From Zerene cesonia (taxonomy: Eukaryota > Arthropoda > Insecta > Lepidoptera > Pieridae), in the NCBI RefSeq assembly GCF_012273895.1, contig NC_052127.1:4522247-4586246 (forward strand): DNA of 64,000 nt. Reading direction: 5' to 3'. Below are positions 47,131-60,400 of this stretch, one piece after another (the first letter of the stretch is position 1; each line of letters begins with the position of its first letter). Under the pieces are notes generated by a model that ran no database searches, was not told the origin of the DNA, and saw only the letters and a program-made list of their open reading frames with translations. Made by a program: the position numbers and the translations under genes.

Positions 47131-50100
47131 TCATGGTGTAGTTGGTTTCTCATCTTCTTCCTGGTTATGTTTTGCGAGCGCAAGCAGTATCATAGTGAGT
47201 TGCTTCCTACTTATTTTGCCCTCACTGCTGTACTCCACGCCCTGGAGGATTGTCTCTTCGAATTCAAGGAGGTCCTGAGCGTCATAATCCTGGAAAATTT
47301 AAGAGGTAGCTGTTTGTTAGGGTGAAATTCTAAATACAGTTAGACTTATATTATGAAGAGGTTACGTTTCTAATTTTGTTGCGAGTCTATACAGGAGGGA
47401 CACAGGTTATTCACAAATCCCGGGTCGACAAAAGAAGCCAGGGCAAGCTGCTAATTTAGAAATAAAAGTCTTCTCAACGGATTTATTATCCCCCCCCCGA
47501 TGTGTCATTTATCATAAGTAATAAATAATAGAGACGTGTGAAGTGTGCCTAGATAGCAGCGCTATGTAGCAGCATGTCTGAGTCTGATTGCTGTCTATAT
47601 TAATAAGTTGTAAAAAGTGGCGTAGCGAGGGTCTGGGAGGCGCTGGGTGCCATGGCCCCGGGCAGTATGTTAGTTGCCATTTATTAATTACGAAACTATG
47701 AAAGATACTCAGATAGCCAGACAGACAAACGGACATCAAAGAACAAGAAATTTTAGTAATAGCGACCTGTTTTCCTCTTTGGGTATAGAACTCTATCAAG
47801 AGGCGGGGTAATACCCACGCTACGCCATTGGTTGTAAGATCTATATAGGTAACTAGGTAATATTATGACGAGGAAACATTTGTGTTTTTGTTTGTCTGTT
47901 TGTAATGCAAATTCATACAAATTTACTGGATGAAAAAAGCTACATCTTCACTGAATGACATATAGACTAACGAGCGAAGCCGGGGCCGATCGCTAGTGCT
48001 GCAATCATCGTGTTATGTATTTTCTTTCTACTGTTAAATAAGATGAAATATCATTGAAGTATTTTAACTATAATAATTACTGGTAAGGGTAAAATATAAA
48101 AAAAAAAAACTAAATTATAGAAAACTGTAACGACTAGGTACAATAATTAAAACATGAATAAATTTCTACATTAAACTAAAATCTAGATTTAGTTTCAATT
48201 TATTGACTCTACTACCTCGGGTCACGTGTGTCCGGTATTTAAAACTAAAACTAGGTCGAGTTGTAACTGAAACATTTGTATCATAAACTGTATTAATACA
48301 TTTCATAAATATTATAATTCTTCTTTTTTTGCTTCAAGAATCTGTGTCTGGTTACTGATGGATAAAAACAAAGAGTAAAATTAAAATTATTGCCAATATT
48401 TCTTATATCAATATATACATCATGTCATACAATATATATAACGCTAATCACAGGAACAACTCGACCGATTTCAAATATTATTTCACTGTATGATGAGTAT
48501 GTGATCACTGATTGTTACTGGTTATGTACCAAGGGTAAAGCAGGGATGGATCGTTAGTGCTTTATAGCATTTTAGTGCAAATATTGTAGTTGTTAATTAA
48601 TGTGGTTTAATAATATTTTCGAGTTATTTACATCAAATACAAAATACATAAAACAAAGTCACCTTTTTAACTAACTCCAACAGATCTTTCAGAAATCCCC
48701 TTAATTCTTCGTTTTCAATAGAGCCGTTGTTATCCTATAAAACAAAACATAAAACACAGTGTGTATTTATGTTTCTTTGTGTTAAAATGAATCAAAATAT
48801 AAACTTCAAATATAATTTGAATTATAATATAAACTTACCCTATCGTATAGAGAAAACACTCTTTCTATATCGTCCTTGGTAAGTTTTGTAGCGCCCTGTG
48901 AATATAATGAAATATCAGAAAATATAACCTGCGTCACAAATGAGTGAATTCAATATAGGCAAGTTATCTTCCATCTCACTTGCACACCAGCAGTTTGTAG
49001 CATTCTATCTCCTCCGCAATTAAACAGTGATATATGTGTCAAATTATGATTATATTTGAACAATTTAAGAGTATAAAAAACGAGTAAAACGCTAAATTTT
49101 AAATGAAATATTTTTAGAAACTCTTTAATCTTTTTATTTTCTTAATCTTAATATTTTCAAAATAATTTATGTAATATAATTATAGGAGAATTCAGACGCT
49201 GTTTCTAAAGCGAATCTAGCTTGTTTAAATAGCATTGAAATGATGCTGACACAGCTATGTTAATGAAAGTATTTTAATATTATTCCGAGCATTATAGTAT
49301 TTAGATTGAGGCAGCAATTGATTTATCAAAAACTATATTATTTACTTAATTTTCGTTTACGTAACAAAATTATGCTGATTATTTATATCAATTATTAATT
49401 ATAGCATGACATAAGAAGCAATATTTACGGATTGATTTAGTATAGTTGTATTTTATATGCTTCATTTTTTTTTTCACATAAACACCTATAACACACATTT
49501 ATACCATACACCTATTTTAAATCAGTATAAAACATATTTCATGCTCTAAAAAGTTCTTTTTCAGACAAAATAGTGAGATAAATGCTCGTAAAAGTGTTAT
49601 TCACAGAGGTTGTATAGATTTAGTCATCCAATGGTAAAATTAGGCTTACATCTGTCCTTTAAATCAATTATTATTTTAATTATAGGTATAAAAATATAGA
49701 TCAACCAAAGTTTTCATGAATCATACGTAAAAGAAGACTATTTGAATAAACGAATTAAAATGAAAAATAAAGGACAACACTAGCATTATATAAAAGCAAT
49801 TATATCAGTGATAAATAGAGGTTATGAAAGTCTTAATAGAGGAGGTTAGGGAGGTTAAGGATTTAATTGTAAATAATTAATAGAAAGCCGGAAATATTTA
49901 AAAAACATACAAAAAGCAGACGTTGTATTTAATGCAAGTATTAAAGGGGCCAAGTTAATTTTACCAACGGATAACACACAACGAAGACTCACCTCAATGC
50001 CTTCCTATGTGCGTAGTGCAAGCAGCAGTGGATAGACAGAGACAGGCAAATCAATAGTATGTGTTGTGTTATTCAGTGTTCTAACACATTTCCAGTTGAG

Positions 50101-53100
50101 AGGGCAATAGCTATTTGTTTTACATTTCGTTCATATTTTTTTTAAATACGCCATACGAAATTGGAAGTCGTTTTTTTTTTTTATTTCAGCCTCAGTTTGT
50201 CATAACTTTCTTTTTAGTTTTATGTGGGCAGTAGATGTTAAATTATATAACATCTGGCGGAGTCAATTAAAACCTTCAGATAATTTAATTTTATTAGAAC
50301 TAATTAATTTGTTGATATCGTTAACCGAAAGTAATTAAACGTTGAAGTATAGAAATAAAATTACATAACAATTATAAATGTACATACGTAATTATAGTAT
50401 TTCAAACAGCTATTGCCGAGTATCGTCAAAAATTTAGTCAGGAAGTTAAGAAATACCTACTCTAGAAGGCAGTGCTAGTGCTTTCTTATTCTATGTTAGT
50501 GCATCTAATTAATCTTCACACACTAGTTTTATACGAATATTCTTGTTTATTCTAGTACTATAATGGCATGTATGAAAATCATGTAATGTTATGATGTCTG
50601 ATAACAAATACTCTCTTCGCCGAAAGAAGCTTTTTAACTATGACACATTTCAGTGGTTTCATTGGAATGTCATTCGTTATTTTTTAAATTAATGTAACCC
50701 TTATTTCATTAAATATTGGTTTTTAATAGGTAATTTTTAATAAGTTTCAAGAAAAATTATTTAACTAAATATGCCTACCATAAATATTTATTTAGGTGGT
50801 GGATTATTTTTGCGCATAAGGTACATTTGAAATTCTACGAGTCTTTGTAATTAATTGATGAAATGAATGTATCATGTTGTGTATTCAAGCGAGTGAACTA
50901 CGATTTTTTAAGCAGATTAACGATTGTCTGTGGCCTCATTCATTATAAAATGCAGTATGTGTGTTATCTATAGCATAAGTGAGAAAATGAAAAAGAAGAC
51001 ATGATCAGCATAATGTGTTCCTTTTTTAAATAAATATTTTTAACACGTATAATTTGGAAACTTTAAGAACTATATACACGGAGGACAATTTCTAATCTTA
51101 CGTTTATTTTGATAAGTCTTAATAGGAACTAGTAACTTTCGAATGTAACATTCAAATTAGAGTACAATAGAATACGATGCTATTAATAATTTATGTTTTA
51201 CGTAGTCTGTGGTAGCACTTATTTGATATTCACGATAATATTCAGAATTATTACCCTCGTCTCATTTCGAAGGTTGAAATGGAGCACCTATAACTTAAGA
51301 ATAGACAATAAAGTTATGTATTGGAGTATGTAGCGTGTTTGTGCTCTTGAAAAACTAAGATAAAACAAAAGGCTGGCGATTATAAAATACGTTTTTATTT
51401 TTACTGCTATGAATTTTTTAATCTGTATGAACGCTTATATTTATGTCAAGAAACTTGTGTAAAGTAGTGCGTGAAATAGAAATACTATATTTTTTGTTTT
51501 AGAATTTTGTTCGTGTTTGATTTGAGTCTATTTATATTTTTCACTATTTAGTAGGTGTTATTTTCGCTACGACAACCAAGGATAACATTTTAAGTTTCTT
51601 TTTAAATATGATATAATCTTAACATCCCATAAAAAGTGCAAAAGAATATTTTAAAATGTGCAAAATTATAAAATGCGAAGGTTAAATTGCATGACACTGA
51701 ATCAAGCAAAAAATGCACAAATGATAATAAATGAGCATAGACTGTAGAAGGATTTGCGTGGGAAAATGGCGTCGCAGATTTATGATTGGCGGGAAATTAA
51801 CTGTCACTCACCTTAAACACTTGTCTGCACAGGAAATTTTCCTTCACAGGAAGTAACCTTCAACACAATTGTTTATTAATCATAAGCTTTTTGTTAATAG
51901 TTTTTGTGTTTATGAAATAAGTATAATATTACCCAAAAATATTTACTCGTTCATAGTTTTTAAGACGATAAGGTTTTCAACTTCTTAAATTGAAGAAGTA
52001 CTTATCGAAGTCTAGTACTAATCCAAGTAACATTGTAAAGTCTAATATATTTATTATTTATAATAATATTTAATAATTAATTAGAATCTTAATTTCGCGT
52101 TTTAATAGTCAATTTTGAATTAGAAATTACAAATTTTAGTATTTCAATTAGACAAAGACAATGTTTCAAATAACTAGGTATTAAATATAAGAAGTAGGCT
52201 TAAAAAATATTGTGAGAGAAACAATTAATGTTGCTGTGAGTTATATTAAGAAAAACTTACTTTGCCATTTCTGAGAGCTGCAGCCGACCGTCTTTATTCG
52301 AGTCGAAAACTTGTAACTGTTAAAGTAAAATATTTTAATTTGTCTATGTCTATGAACGGATCTAATTAATTTTGTTTACTGAGTGGTTTAATTCCCAAGT
52401 TCCATCAAAAGTACGATATACGATTTGGCCAATCCCAAACTTCGCAGGGTATGTTGTAATTAGTTTGACGGTTTCATAGACTTATTATGTAATAACGGGT
52501 TTTTTTACTTAATTAAAACATTTGATACATACGTATGTTTAGGCTCTTTAGCTTATACCCTTTGCCTTATATACATGGAAACGAATTCAAAAGGTTAGTG
52601 TTCAAAACGTTTCATATAGAATGTAAATTTGTCATATTTTCGAATCTAGATAAGAATCCCGAAAATAATGAATGTTGAGTGACACATGTCACAAACACGT
52701 AAAGCTATTTTCAAATGCGTTGTCATGGCAACCACGAAGAAAAGAATATTTTTTTATTGCCAACCCAATGGTTGAATTTGAATATCGATAAGAAAGAAGG
52801 CTAACCCGGATCCCAACTTTTATAATTTAGTAGACAATCATTGGTGGTAAATGTTATAACTGTGTAATATTACGATTCAAAAGTGCTTCTGTAGTCTAGT
52901 TGAATGAATAAATGTTTGAGTTTAAGTTTGAGTTTGACATTTTTTGATATCTATTATAAGCACTTGTAATCGCATCTTGATTCTGCACCACGACCAACCA
53001 AATTAAATAATGGTCCCTTATTAAATTAAGTTCGATCGAAGAACTCAAAATTTATCAGTAAGTTACTTGTGAATAGATACAAAAAAAACACATTGTTTGC

Positions 53101-56100
53101 AAAACATAGAAATAAAAACCCTCTTACCATGGTGTCTGTGTACTCAATCAATTTATCTTCCGAAACGTCGTTTATCTTCTTTGCCTCTTTCAAAAGATCT
53201 CGTAAGAAGTTCTGAAACGTATTTTTTTATAGTATTAAGCTTTTCGAGTATTAAGGTAAATAAGGGTAAATCTCAGTGATTGAATCGACGTTCCAAGGAC
53301 GAAGGAAGCGTGAATCTGTTTGATATTTTATAGAACACTGTTGTTGGTTCCATTTTAGAATCTGGAGTGAGCCTACCGTCCAAGTTCATTGGTGACCTTA
53401 TCATAGACAAGAATTATTATTCCTTTTCATTGTACATGAGCACTATACTATTGAAACTAAAATATATCAAGTGTATTTTCAGTTTTTTCAATTAAACATG
53501 AACAGGGATAGAACATATATTCTTACTACTACCACTACTACTGCACGCCCCGTCTCCTCCCGGGTATTCATTTAGCATAATTGACATAACATTTAACATA
53601 ACATTTTTAAAAAGCAGTGGTGGCTCAGTGGTGAGAACCTCGGATTTCAAAATCGATAAGTCGAGGTTCGAGACCGGGCGAGCGTGCAGGAAATAAATTG
53701 ATTTTTCAATTTATCTGCGNNNNNNNNNNNNNNNNNNNNNNNNNNNNNNNNNNNNNNNNNNNNNNNNNNNNNNNNNNNNNNNNNNNNNNNNNNNNNNNNN
53801 NNNNNNNNNNNNNNNNNNNNNNNNNNNNNNNNNNNNNNNNNNNNNNNNNNNNNNNNNNNNNNNNNNNNNNNNNNNNNNNNNNNNNNNNNNNNNNNNNNNN
53901 NNNNNNNNNNNNNNNNNNNNNNNNNNNNNNNNNNNNNNNNNNNNNNNNNNNNNNNNNNNNNNNNNNNNNNNNNNNNNNNNNNNNNNNNNNNNNNNNNNNN
54001 NNNNNNNNNNNNNNNNNNNNNNNNNNNNNNNNNNNNNNNNNNNNNNNNNNNNNNNNNNNNNNNNNNNNNNNNNNNNNNNNNNNNNNNNNNNNNNNNNNNN
54101 NNNNNNNNNNNNNNNNNNNNNNNNNNNNNNNNNNNNNNNNNNNNNNNNNNNNNNNNNNNNNNNNNNNNNNNNNNNNNNNNNNNNNNNNNNNNNNNNNNNN
54201 NNNNNNNNNNNNNNNNNNNNNNNNNNNNNNNNNNNNNNNNNNNNNNNNNNNNNNNNNNNNNNNNNNNNNNNNNNNNNNNNNNNNNNNNNNNNNNNNNNNN
54301 NNNNNNNNNNNNNNNNNNNNNNNNNNNNNNNNNNNNNNNNNNNNNNNNNNNNNNNNNNNNNNNNNNNNNNNNNNNNNNNNNNNNNNNNNNNNNNNNNNNN
54401 NNNNNNNNNNNNNNNNNNNNNNNNNNNNNNNNNNNNNNNNNNNNNNNNNNNNNNNNNNNNNNNNNNNNNNNNNNNNNNNNNNNNNNNNNNNNNNNNNNNN
54501 NNNNNNNNNNNNNNNNNNNNNNNNNNNNNNNNNNNNNNNNNNNNNNNNNNNNNNNNNNNNNNNNNNNNNNNNNNNNNNNNNNNNNNNNNNNNNNNNNNNN
54601 NNNNNNNNNNNNNNNNNNNNNNNNNNNNNNNNNNNNNNNNNNNNNNNNNNNNNNNNNNNNNNNNNNNNNNNNNNNNNNNNNNNNNNNNNNNNNNNNNNNN
54701 NNNNNNNNNNNNNNNNNNNATTATGGCCTGAACCCTCATAGGAGGCCTGTGTCCCAGCAGTGGGAACATATATGGGCTGATGATGATGATGATGACATAA
54801 CATAAATATCCTATCTGTTAAGTTGGATCAAACTGCATTAGTAGAGTAGTTTAGGAGTCCATCGCGGACGAACAACGTGACAGGTAATTTATATATTTTA
54901 AGATTTATAACTGATTGGGTATCTACTGTATAAAGGTTTTCTTACTTTATTGTTTTGTTTTTTTTTAATAATTCCTAATTTAAAACTACCTTCAACTCAT
55001 CAGCTTCAATGTACCCGCTGCCATCTGTGTCGTATTCCCGCCATATCTATAAATAGGAAAGTTAATTAGAGACCTGCATTTCAAAGGCTTTCGACCTTTG
55101 CCATTTAAATATAGTTAATTGAACTAGTTATAGTATAAATGAGTGAATGTATTTTGTTTATACCTATAGTGCTTATATATTATTGCCTTAACGTTTATTA
55201 ATTTAAAGTGGGCAACGCATTTGCTGCGGCCCTACCTCTGCAAATGTTTTGCCTTAAGTTATAGCGTTAACAAAAATTCATAATAAAATACATATAAGTA
55301 GCTAAAATATAACATAACATTTTCAAAGTGATCTCCCCCCCTTTCGGTTACAGGTGCCTCTTAAGCACATGAAACCGAAAGAGTAGAATAAATTCGATTG
55401 CAGAGGTGGGATCACGGGTGGCCGAGAGGCTAGGCGTCTACGGAATTCCGCCTCGAGTTAATTTTTTTTTATTCTTTAAAAATGTCTCATGTCATGTCAT
55501 TTGTAAAGCAGTTGATTGGTAGAAAACATAAAATTCAATGATTTTGCTTTATAATATTTAGAAGAAAAAACAATATTCTGTTTAAACGAGATGAAAACTA
55601 TTTTTTATACAATACCTAGAAACGATATTATGTACGATTATGTGGTGTATTGTTCCTTTAGAGATTTTTCCATTACATCTGCATAATATCTGCTTATTTC
55701 GTCGCTATGATAAAATCAATATGCGAAGTTTGTTATTTCAAACATCCTAACAAAAGCTTCTATACGATAAAAGCTACACTTTATTCAAAAATGAATATTA
55801 TAGGCCAATAAATTAATTCATAGAAAATTATCATGAACAAATAATATACCTTCATAAATTCCACGCTGGATTCTAGAGGATTATCAAACCTGAAGAGTAG
55901 GAGGAAGTTTTCTTCCATGGGCAGAAGTTGCGCCAACTGTAAAAACAAAGTTCCATGAGTTTATATTATTGTATTTGTGATGATTTTTTTTTTATCTAAA
56001 ATTAAATGGGTTTTAAGAAGTTATGTTTTAAATAACGAAGATAGAATTTGTATTATTCAAATAAGAGCGATGTTTTTTTTGGAAATTCATTCCGGGTGTA

Positions 56101-56409
56101 GATAATACAATAGATAATATATAGTTCCTGGAAACGTGTGAAACAAGCGATACTTTCGAACAGAATATTATCAGCTCATCCAGGTTATCTTGCTATTAAA
56201 TGAATTATACGTCGTTCGCCTTCGATTATAATAAAAAAAATCATAAAATGCTCCCATACTACGTTAGTGCTATAACGATACAGCCCTAAATAACAAAATG
56301 TACAAGTCGCAGAACATACCTCACGAATATCAATTTTCCCATCTTGATTGTCATCATACGCTTCCATGAAACATGCCTTCAGCTCCACTAGCATTGAATC
56401 AGATACAGC
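47131..56409 (-). CDS. Cbp53E: Calbindin-32 (EF-hand calcium-binding protein), nine exons, N-terminus missing
   Basis: Minus-strand coding exons: 56409-56320, 55936-55850, 55046-54990, 53211-53128, 52316-52261, 51857-51812, 48895-48839, 48734-48663, 47289-47131. All phases agree and give 235 aa plus TGA; the family is about 310 aa, so roughly 70 N-terminal residues lie in exons beyond those seen. Calbindin-32 is a cytosolic Ca2+ buffer/sensor of neurons and muscle related to calbindin-D28k and calretinin. EF-hand loops with full ligands: DDNQDGKIDIRE, DTDGSGYIEADE, DSNKDGRLQLSE and DRDNNGSIENEE (the last split by an intron). The final loop region (EYSSEGKISRKQ) lacks Asp at position 1 and Glu at 12, so it probably does not bind Ca2+. 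The linkers LAQLLPMEENFLLLFRF and LLPVKENFLCRQVFK are diagnostic. A 12-nt candidate microexon lies at 49993-50004. An assembly gap and SINE lie in the intron 53212-54989. Confidence 0.95.
47618..47827. mobile_element. MITE-like element with short terminal inverted repeats
   Basis: About 210 bp bounded by TGGCGTAGCG (47618) and its reverse complement CGCTACGCCA (ending 47827); the match extends to 14 of 15 bases (GGGT / ACCC inside). It contains GGTGCCATGGCCCCGGGC. No coding capacity. It is in the last intron-free upstream flank of the final calbindin exon (intron 47290-48662). Confidence 0.65.
47857..47996 (+). mobile_element. Helitron-like element, family G, in the calbindin intron
   Basis: Starts TAATATTATGACGAGG, contains TTTGTTTGTCTGTTTGTAA, ends GAAGCCGGGGCCGATCGCTAG. 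Same CTAG terminus as the other Helitron-like families. Confidence 0.6.
49993..50004 (-). CDS. Cbp53E: Candidate 12-nt cassette microexon of calbindin-32 (EGIE)
   Basis: In the intron between exons 51857-51812 and 48895-48839, the minus strand reads CATAG|GAAGGCATTGAG|GTGAGT. The donor matches consensus well and the 12 nt keep phase 0 between ...RQVFK and GATKL..., adding EGIE after the fourth-loop linker. The acceptor's pyrimidine tract is weak. RNA evidence is needed; it may be chance. Confidence 0.35.
53607..53719 (+). mobile_element. tRNA-derived SINE, 5' part (cut by assembly gap)
   Basis: A tRNA-like head with A box TGGCTCAGTGG and B box GGTTCGAGACC (53618-53675), followed by the SINE body start GAGCGTGCAGG and AATTGATTTTTCAATTTATC, then N. 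It is the start of a common lepidopteran SINE; the matching 3' tail appears right after the gap. Confidence 0.75.
53720..54719. other. Assembly gap (1000 N) in a calbindin intron, within a SINE
   Basis: Exactly 1000 N, flanked on the left by a SINE head and on the right by a SINE tail in the same orientation. Confidence 0.98.
54720..54800 (+). mobile_element. SINE 3' tail
   Basis: Reads TATGGCCTGAACCCTC, then GTCCCAGCAGTGGGAAC, TATATGGGCTGATGATG and a (GAT)n tail, the typical 3' end of the lepidopteran SINE/non-LTR tail family. Confidence 0.75.
55413..55460 (+). mobile_element. tRNA-like SINE head fragment
   Basis: GGTGGCCGAGAGGCTAGGCGT resembles the A-box half of a type II tRNA (TGGCCGAGAGG), but the B box and 3' half are missing. 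Confidence 0.4.
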
Positions 56410-59400
56410 CTGAAACAATTTACCAAACATAAATGAATAATTATCGATACGCAATCAATCTGCTTCCATCATCGAAGATCATTAGTGCCATATTAACACA
56501 ATGGAATATATTGTGATTGACAAGTGAGCGAAAATCGATACTTTTTAATATCTAGATTGCTTATTATATTATTGTACCTAGATATTATTTATTAATATTT
56601 TGTACAAAAGCTTTCTGCTGTTAAATATTAAGCTAAAAGAAAAATATCGCAGGTAGAAATTGAATGATATTGAATCCTGTTGCCTATTTCAATTGAAGTA
56701 TTAACACAGATAACATAATATTATACGTAATAATAATGGTTTTTAAATCTATAAATCAATATCAGGTTAAAATTTTATTTGACTCATGGTCGAACAAATT
56801 GATGTTTTGTAGTTAAAGCATTCTAAGAGTACCTTTCGTTGTAGCAGTATTATGTTATCTGTGGTTGAAGCATGCATGCACGTAAATATTAAGTCTGCAA
56901 TCTTAGAGATCTTAAACATTTTCCTATTACCTCATTAGAAAAGTCACCAGCGAAATTAAACGTACATTTGTAGAGGATTTTCGACACTTAAAGATGGAGG
57001 TCAAGAGAGGCGCGCGGAATAATTGTGAAATTTAATTAAATCATTCTAGACTCAACTCTGCTTGACATAACCATGATAACTTGTTTATATTTCAGTTTTA
57101 TTATTGTTCGACGAAATGTTTTCACAACTGTCCTTACAATAACGGCAGTAGGTATTGTTATTCTTGTATAAAACTTTTGAACATAAAATGTCAGAGATAA
57201 TACTATTAGCTTGTTATTCAATATATACAATATATTTCATTGGTCCATTACTTTTGTCTTGATGATATGATAGATATCTTTCTTATAACTTTTAGTTTGA
57301 CTTTGAAGAATTGCTTTTAAGCTTGTAGGTACTTATTTCGATTGTCGTGTATCAAATTATATGTTTTGTAAAAAAGTAATATGTAAAACCTGTATAAGAG
57401 AATTCGAAATACGCTTAATCACGTTCGAATTTATTGTTCTTATTGTATGTGTTTTAAAAAAATTTTGGATAACCTAAAAAAAGAAAATAAATAAATAAAA
57501 GCCTTAATGTCGATTCGATGATCGTCTTCCCGTAAAGTAAGATATAAAATCGATTCATAAAATACATATTGCCGTGTTGCCGCTACAATTGTACATTTCT
57601 AACATACTTTTTTATACTGAAAACTTTTATATTTCGCGAATTGTTCTAGAAACAGAATATAAAACTTCGCAATTCGATCTCGGAAAACTTACAATTGCTG
57701 CGCTGTGAGAACAATAGCCGACTTCCACTTTCGGTAAATGGGAAATAAAGATTTTCTGATTCGTCGGAGGATTGAATATTAAATGGGGAATAACAAGTAA
57801 TTTCTCTTTTGTTCGCATTGTATAGAGAGCTAATCAGAGAGCTTAATGCTTATTGTGTCATAGAAATGTATACGAGCACAATACTCAAGTCAAAGCTTGA
57901 ATGTGGTTGTTAAAATGGAATTTTATGGGCAACAGATAGAAATGGCGGATGCTGGTAGACTTTAGGTACCTATAAATATATTTTTATTATATTGATAGCT
58001 ATATATTGATACTATATACAGGGTGTCCCGCCGAAGGTGTACCATGCTCAAGGGTAATTATAGATTTGCAAACGCTTATTTGATGTTTAAGTTTTTTTTC
58101 GTAGTAATAGCTTCTCCTTAGCCATTTATTTGACCTTGCGTACCTAAAGACAAGAGAAGTTGTACTAATATACACAGTTTTGTATTTTGTAGAAATCTAG
58201 TATCAGTAGCGATTTACATTCTATGTATGTGTCATTACAGTCTATTTTGCGATGAAACCGGCATCTAGTTTCATCTTATTTTTATTGTCAAATGACTTTT
58301 TTTATTTATTATTAAGCGCGACAAAATATTGATTTAATAATCAATGACGCAGGTGTAGATTAAAGATCAACAAAGCAAGCTTCTAAAAAATTGTAATAAA
58401 CTTCAGAATTGAACGTTACAAAATGTTGTATAATGTCCTCTTTCCACATAATATCTGAATCGTCAATTGAAACAACCCGATACGGCAATTTCGTGAGCTC
58501 GCATCCCCAAGTGTTGCTTATAATACACTTTCTAAATTGCTTTAATCTGAAAAATACCGTGTGCAAATTGCCTTAAGATTAAATGGCAGTTTTTAGGTAC
58601 AAAGACAACTAATAGAACGTCGTATTATCATACACGTATACCTATATATAGGTATATGTAGGTATCAGTAATAACTCGATTTAATTTGAGATAAAATAAA
58701 TTTGAAGATCTTAAATAAAAACCTACCCGGGCGAAGCCGGGACGAGTAGGTGGTACGTTTAAATTTACAATACAATTACAAAATGTTATGCAAATCATAT
58801 TGTGTACAAAAAGTAGGGGACGAGCGAAATTTCAATAAACTTCGTACTTTTTTCTAAATCCCCATATTTAAAGAAGTATAAATTGCAATTGTGTTTTCTT
58901 TAATAACTTCCACATTGCGAAAGGGACCAGAACTAAGCCCAAGTTAAATGTATCGCTTAGATACCACTGTTATAGCACGAAATAAGTTGCGGTCAATTAG
59001 GGTTGTCGCATTTCTGTACAATTTTGAATAAAATAAACATACATTAAAACTATCTTTCTGAAAGAATGTCAGTGATTATGAAATCTATGTGGAATGACGT
59101 GAATACACGTGATATTTGTGTTTGTTTGTTTTAAATGAGTGCGTGTAAGATTTAGTTGTAAGTAACGCTTTTATATTGTATTGTATATTACAGTGAATGT
59201 ATAGAACAGCCAACTCTTTAATACATTTTCGACACAACATGATATTAGTCTATAGCAGTCGATGTGAAATAATTAAAATTACTGATTTCACATGCCTTGA
59301 AAAATACAAAAATTGAAACGGACTAAGAGCGTAGTAGATGCTTGGAGGAATGTATAATGTAATAAATAAAATTGAGAACAAATTTTCATATTTCAGCAAT

Positions 59401-59577
59401 ATTGGCAACCCTAATTCCAACTAGATTTATCCGGCTTAAAACAAGTTACATCTCGCCCTAGTCAGTTGCAACTAGTTGTCCAATAAATATCCTAGACCAA
59501 TGTTGGAGCACGCCTTTGTACACGGATACAAAAAATAACTAATTCGTGTTGCAGATTTATTTTCAAAATTTTTTGAT

Positions 59578-59700
59578 CGGGCAATCGACTGATGGTGCGC
59601 CTGTTGGCAAGCGATCACCAGAGGTCGAAGCATTTGAAAAGGCTTTTAAGGGGTAAGGATAAGGAAAGGGTTGACGACGGGAAGAGGGCGAGCGGATCGA
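59578..59700 (+). mobile_element. Family B interspersed repeat fragment
   Basis: Contains GGGCAATCGACTGATGG, GGCAAGCGATCACCAGAGG and AGGGGTAAGGATAAGG, matching the longer copy at 62655-62948. Confidence 0.6.
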
Positions 59701-60400
59701 TTATTATTAGGTGGTACTGTTAGTTATTGTTATTAGGTGTGTCATATCATTGCGCTTGTTAGTTGGAGTGATAAGAGATAGGACTATTTTGTCAAAATAT
59801 TAAAGAATAGGCTTGCTTTCACCATTTAAATTAATAAAGAGTAAAAAAACGGTTCTTTTTTGTAAAATGAAGCAAACGAAAGAAAGAAAGTTTGTAAACA
59901 AATAAATTAAAATAAGAAAAATAATCACTATTTTTATTGTACAGTGAAAAATGTGCCAATCCTGTAAAAAAAGTACACTTCTTTCTGGAAAAAAGTATAT
60001 ATGTCCACTCATCACTGCTACCCGAAGCCTATATATATATTGTTTGATATATCACGTGCTACTTCCGTGTAATACCGCTCCAATAAAACTGTCCAGCAGT
60101 AACTGTCAGATTTGGCATTTCTCCAACATAGCAGTCACGAACACCAGGGGGCTTTAATCTTGTAAAAGTTTAGGATTTATTTTAAAGCTGTAACTTTAAA
60201 TTGTTGAAAGGGCTTTGAATTTACGTTCGTTTAGAAACTCGCTTGGAGTTTGCGATAGTGATGTTTTTGTTTGTGGATTGCTCTAGTGCTAACTATAAAT
60301 AATGTTTTTTTTTTTATACTGAGCGAGTTTTTCTGCATTGCTGTGTAGGTTCAGTACAGTAGATAAAATACGTAAACCCTCAGAAATAAGATAGATAAAG

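Noticed and set aside
53698..54803. Open frames of about 350 codons across the second N block
   Set aside because: Artefact of the N run; the flanks are SINE sequence.
55413..55460. A tRNA gene
   Set aside because: Only the A-box half of a tRNA-like sequence is present; the same holds for 10590 and 25190, so these are SINE pieces.
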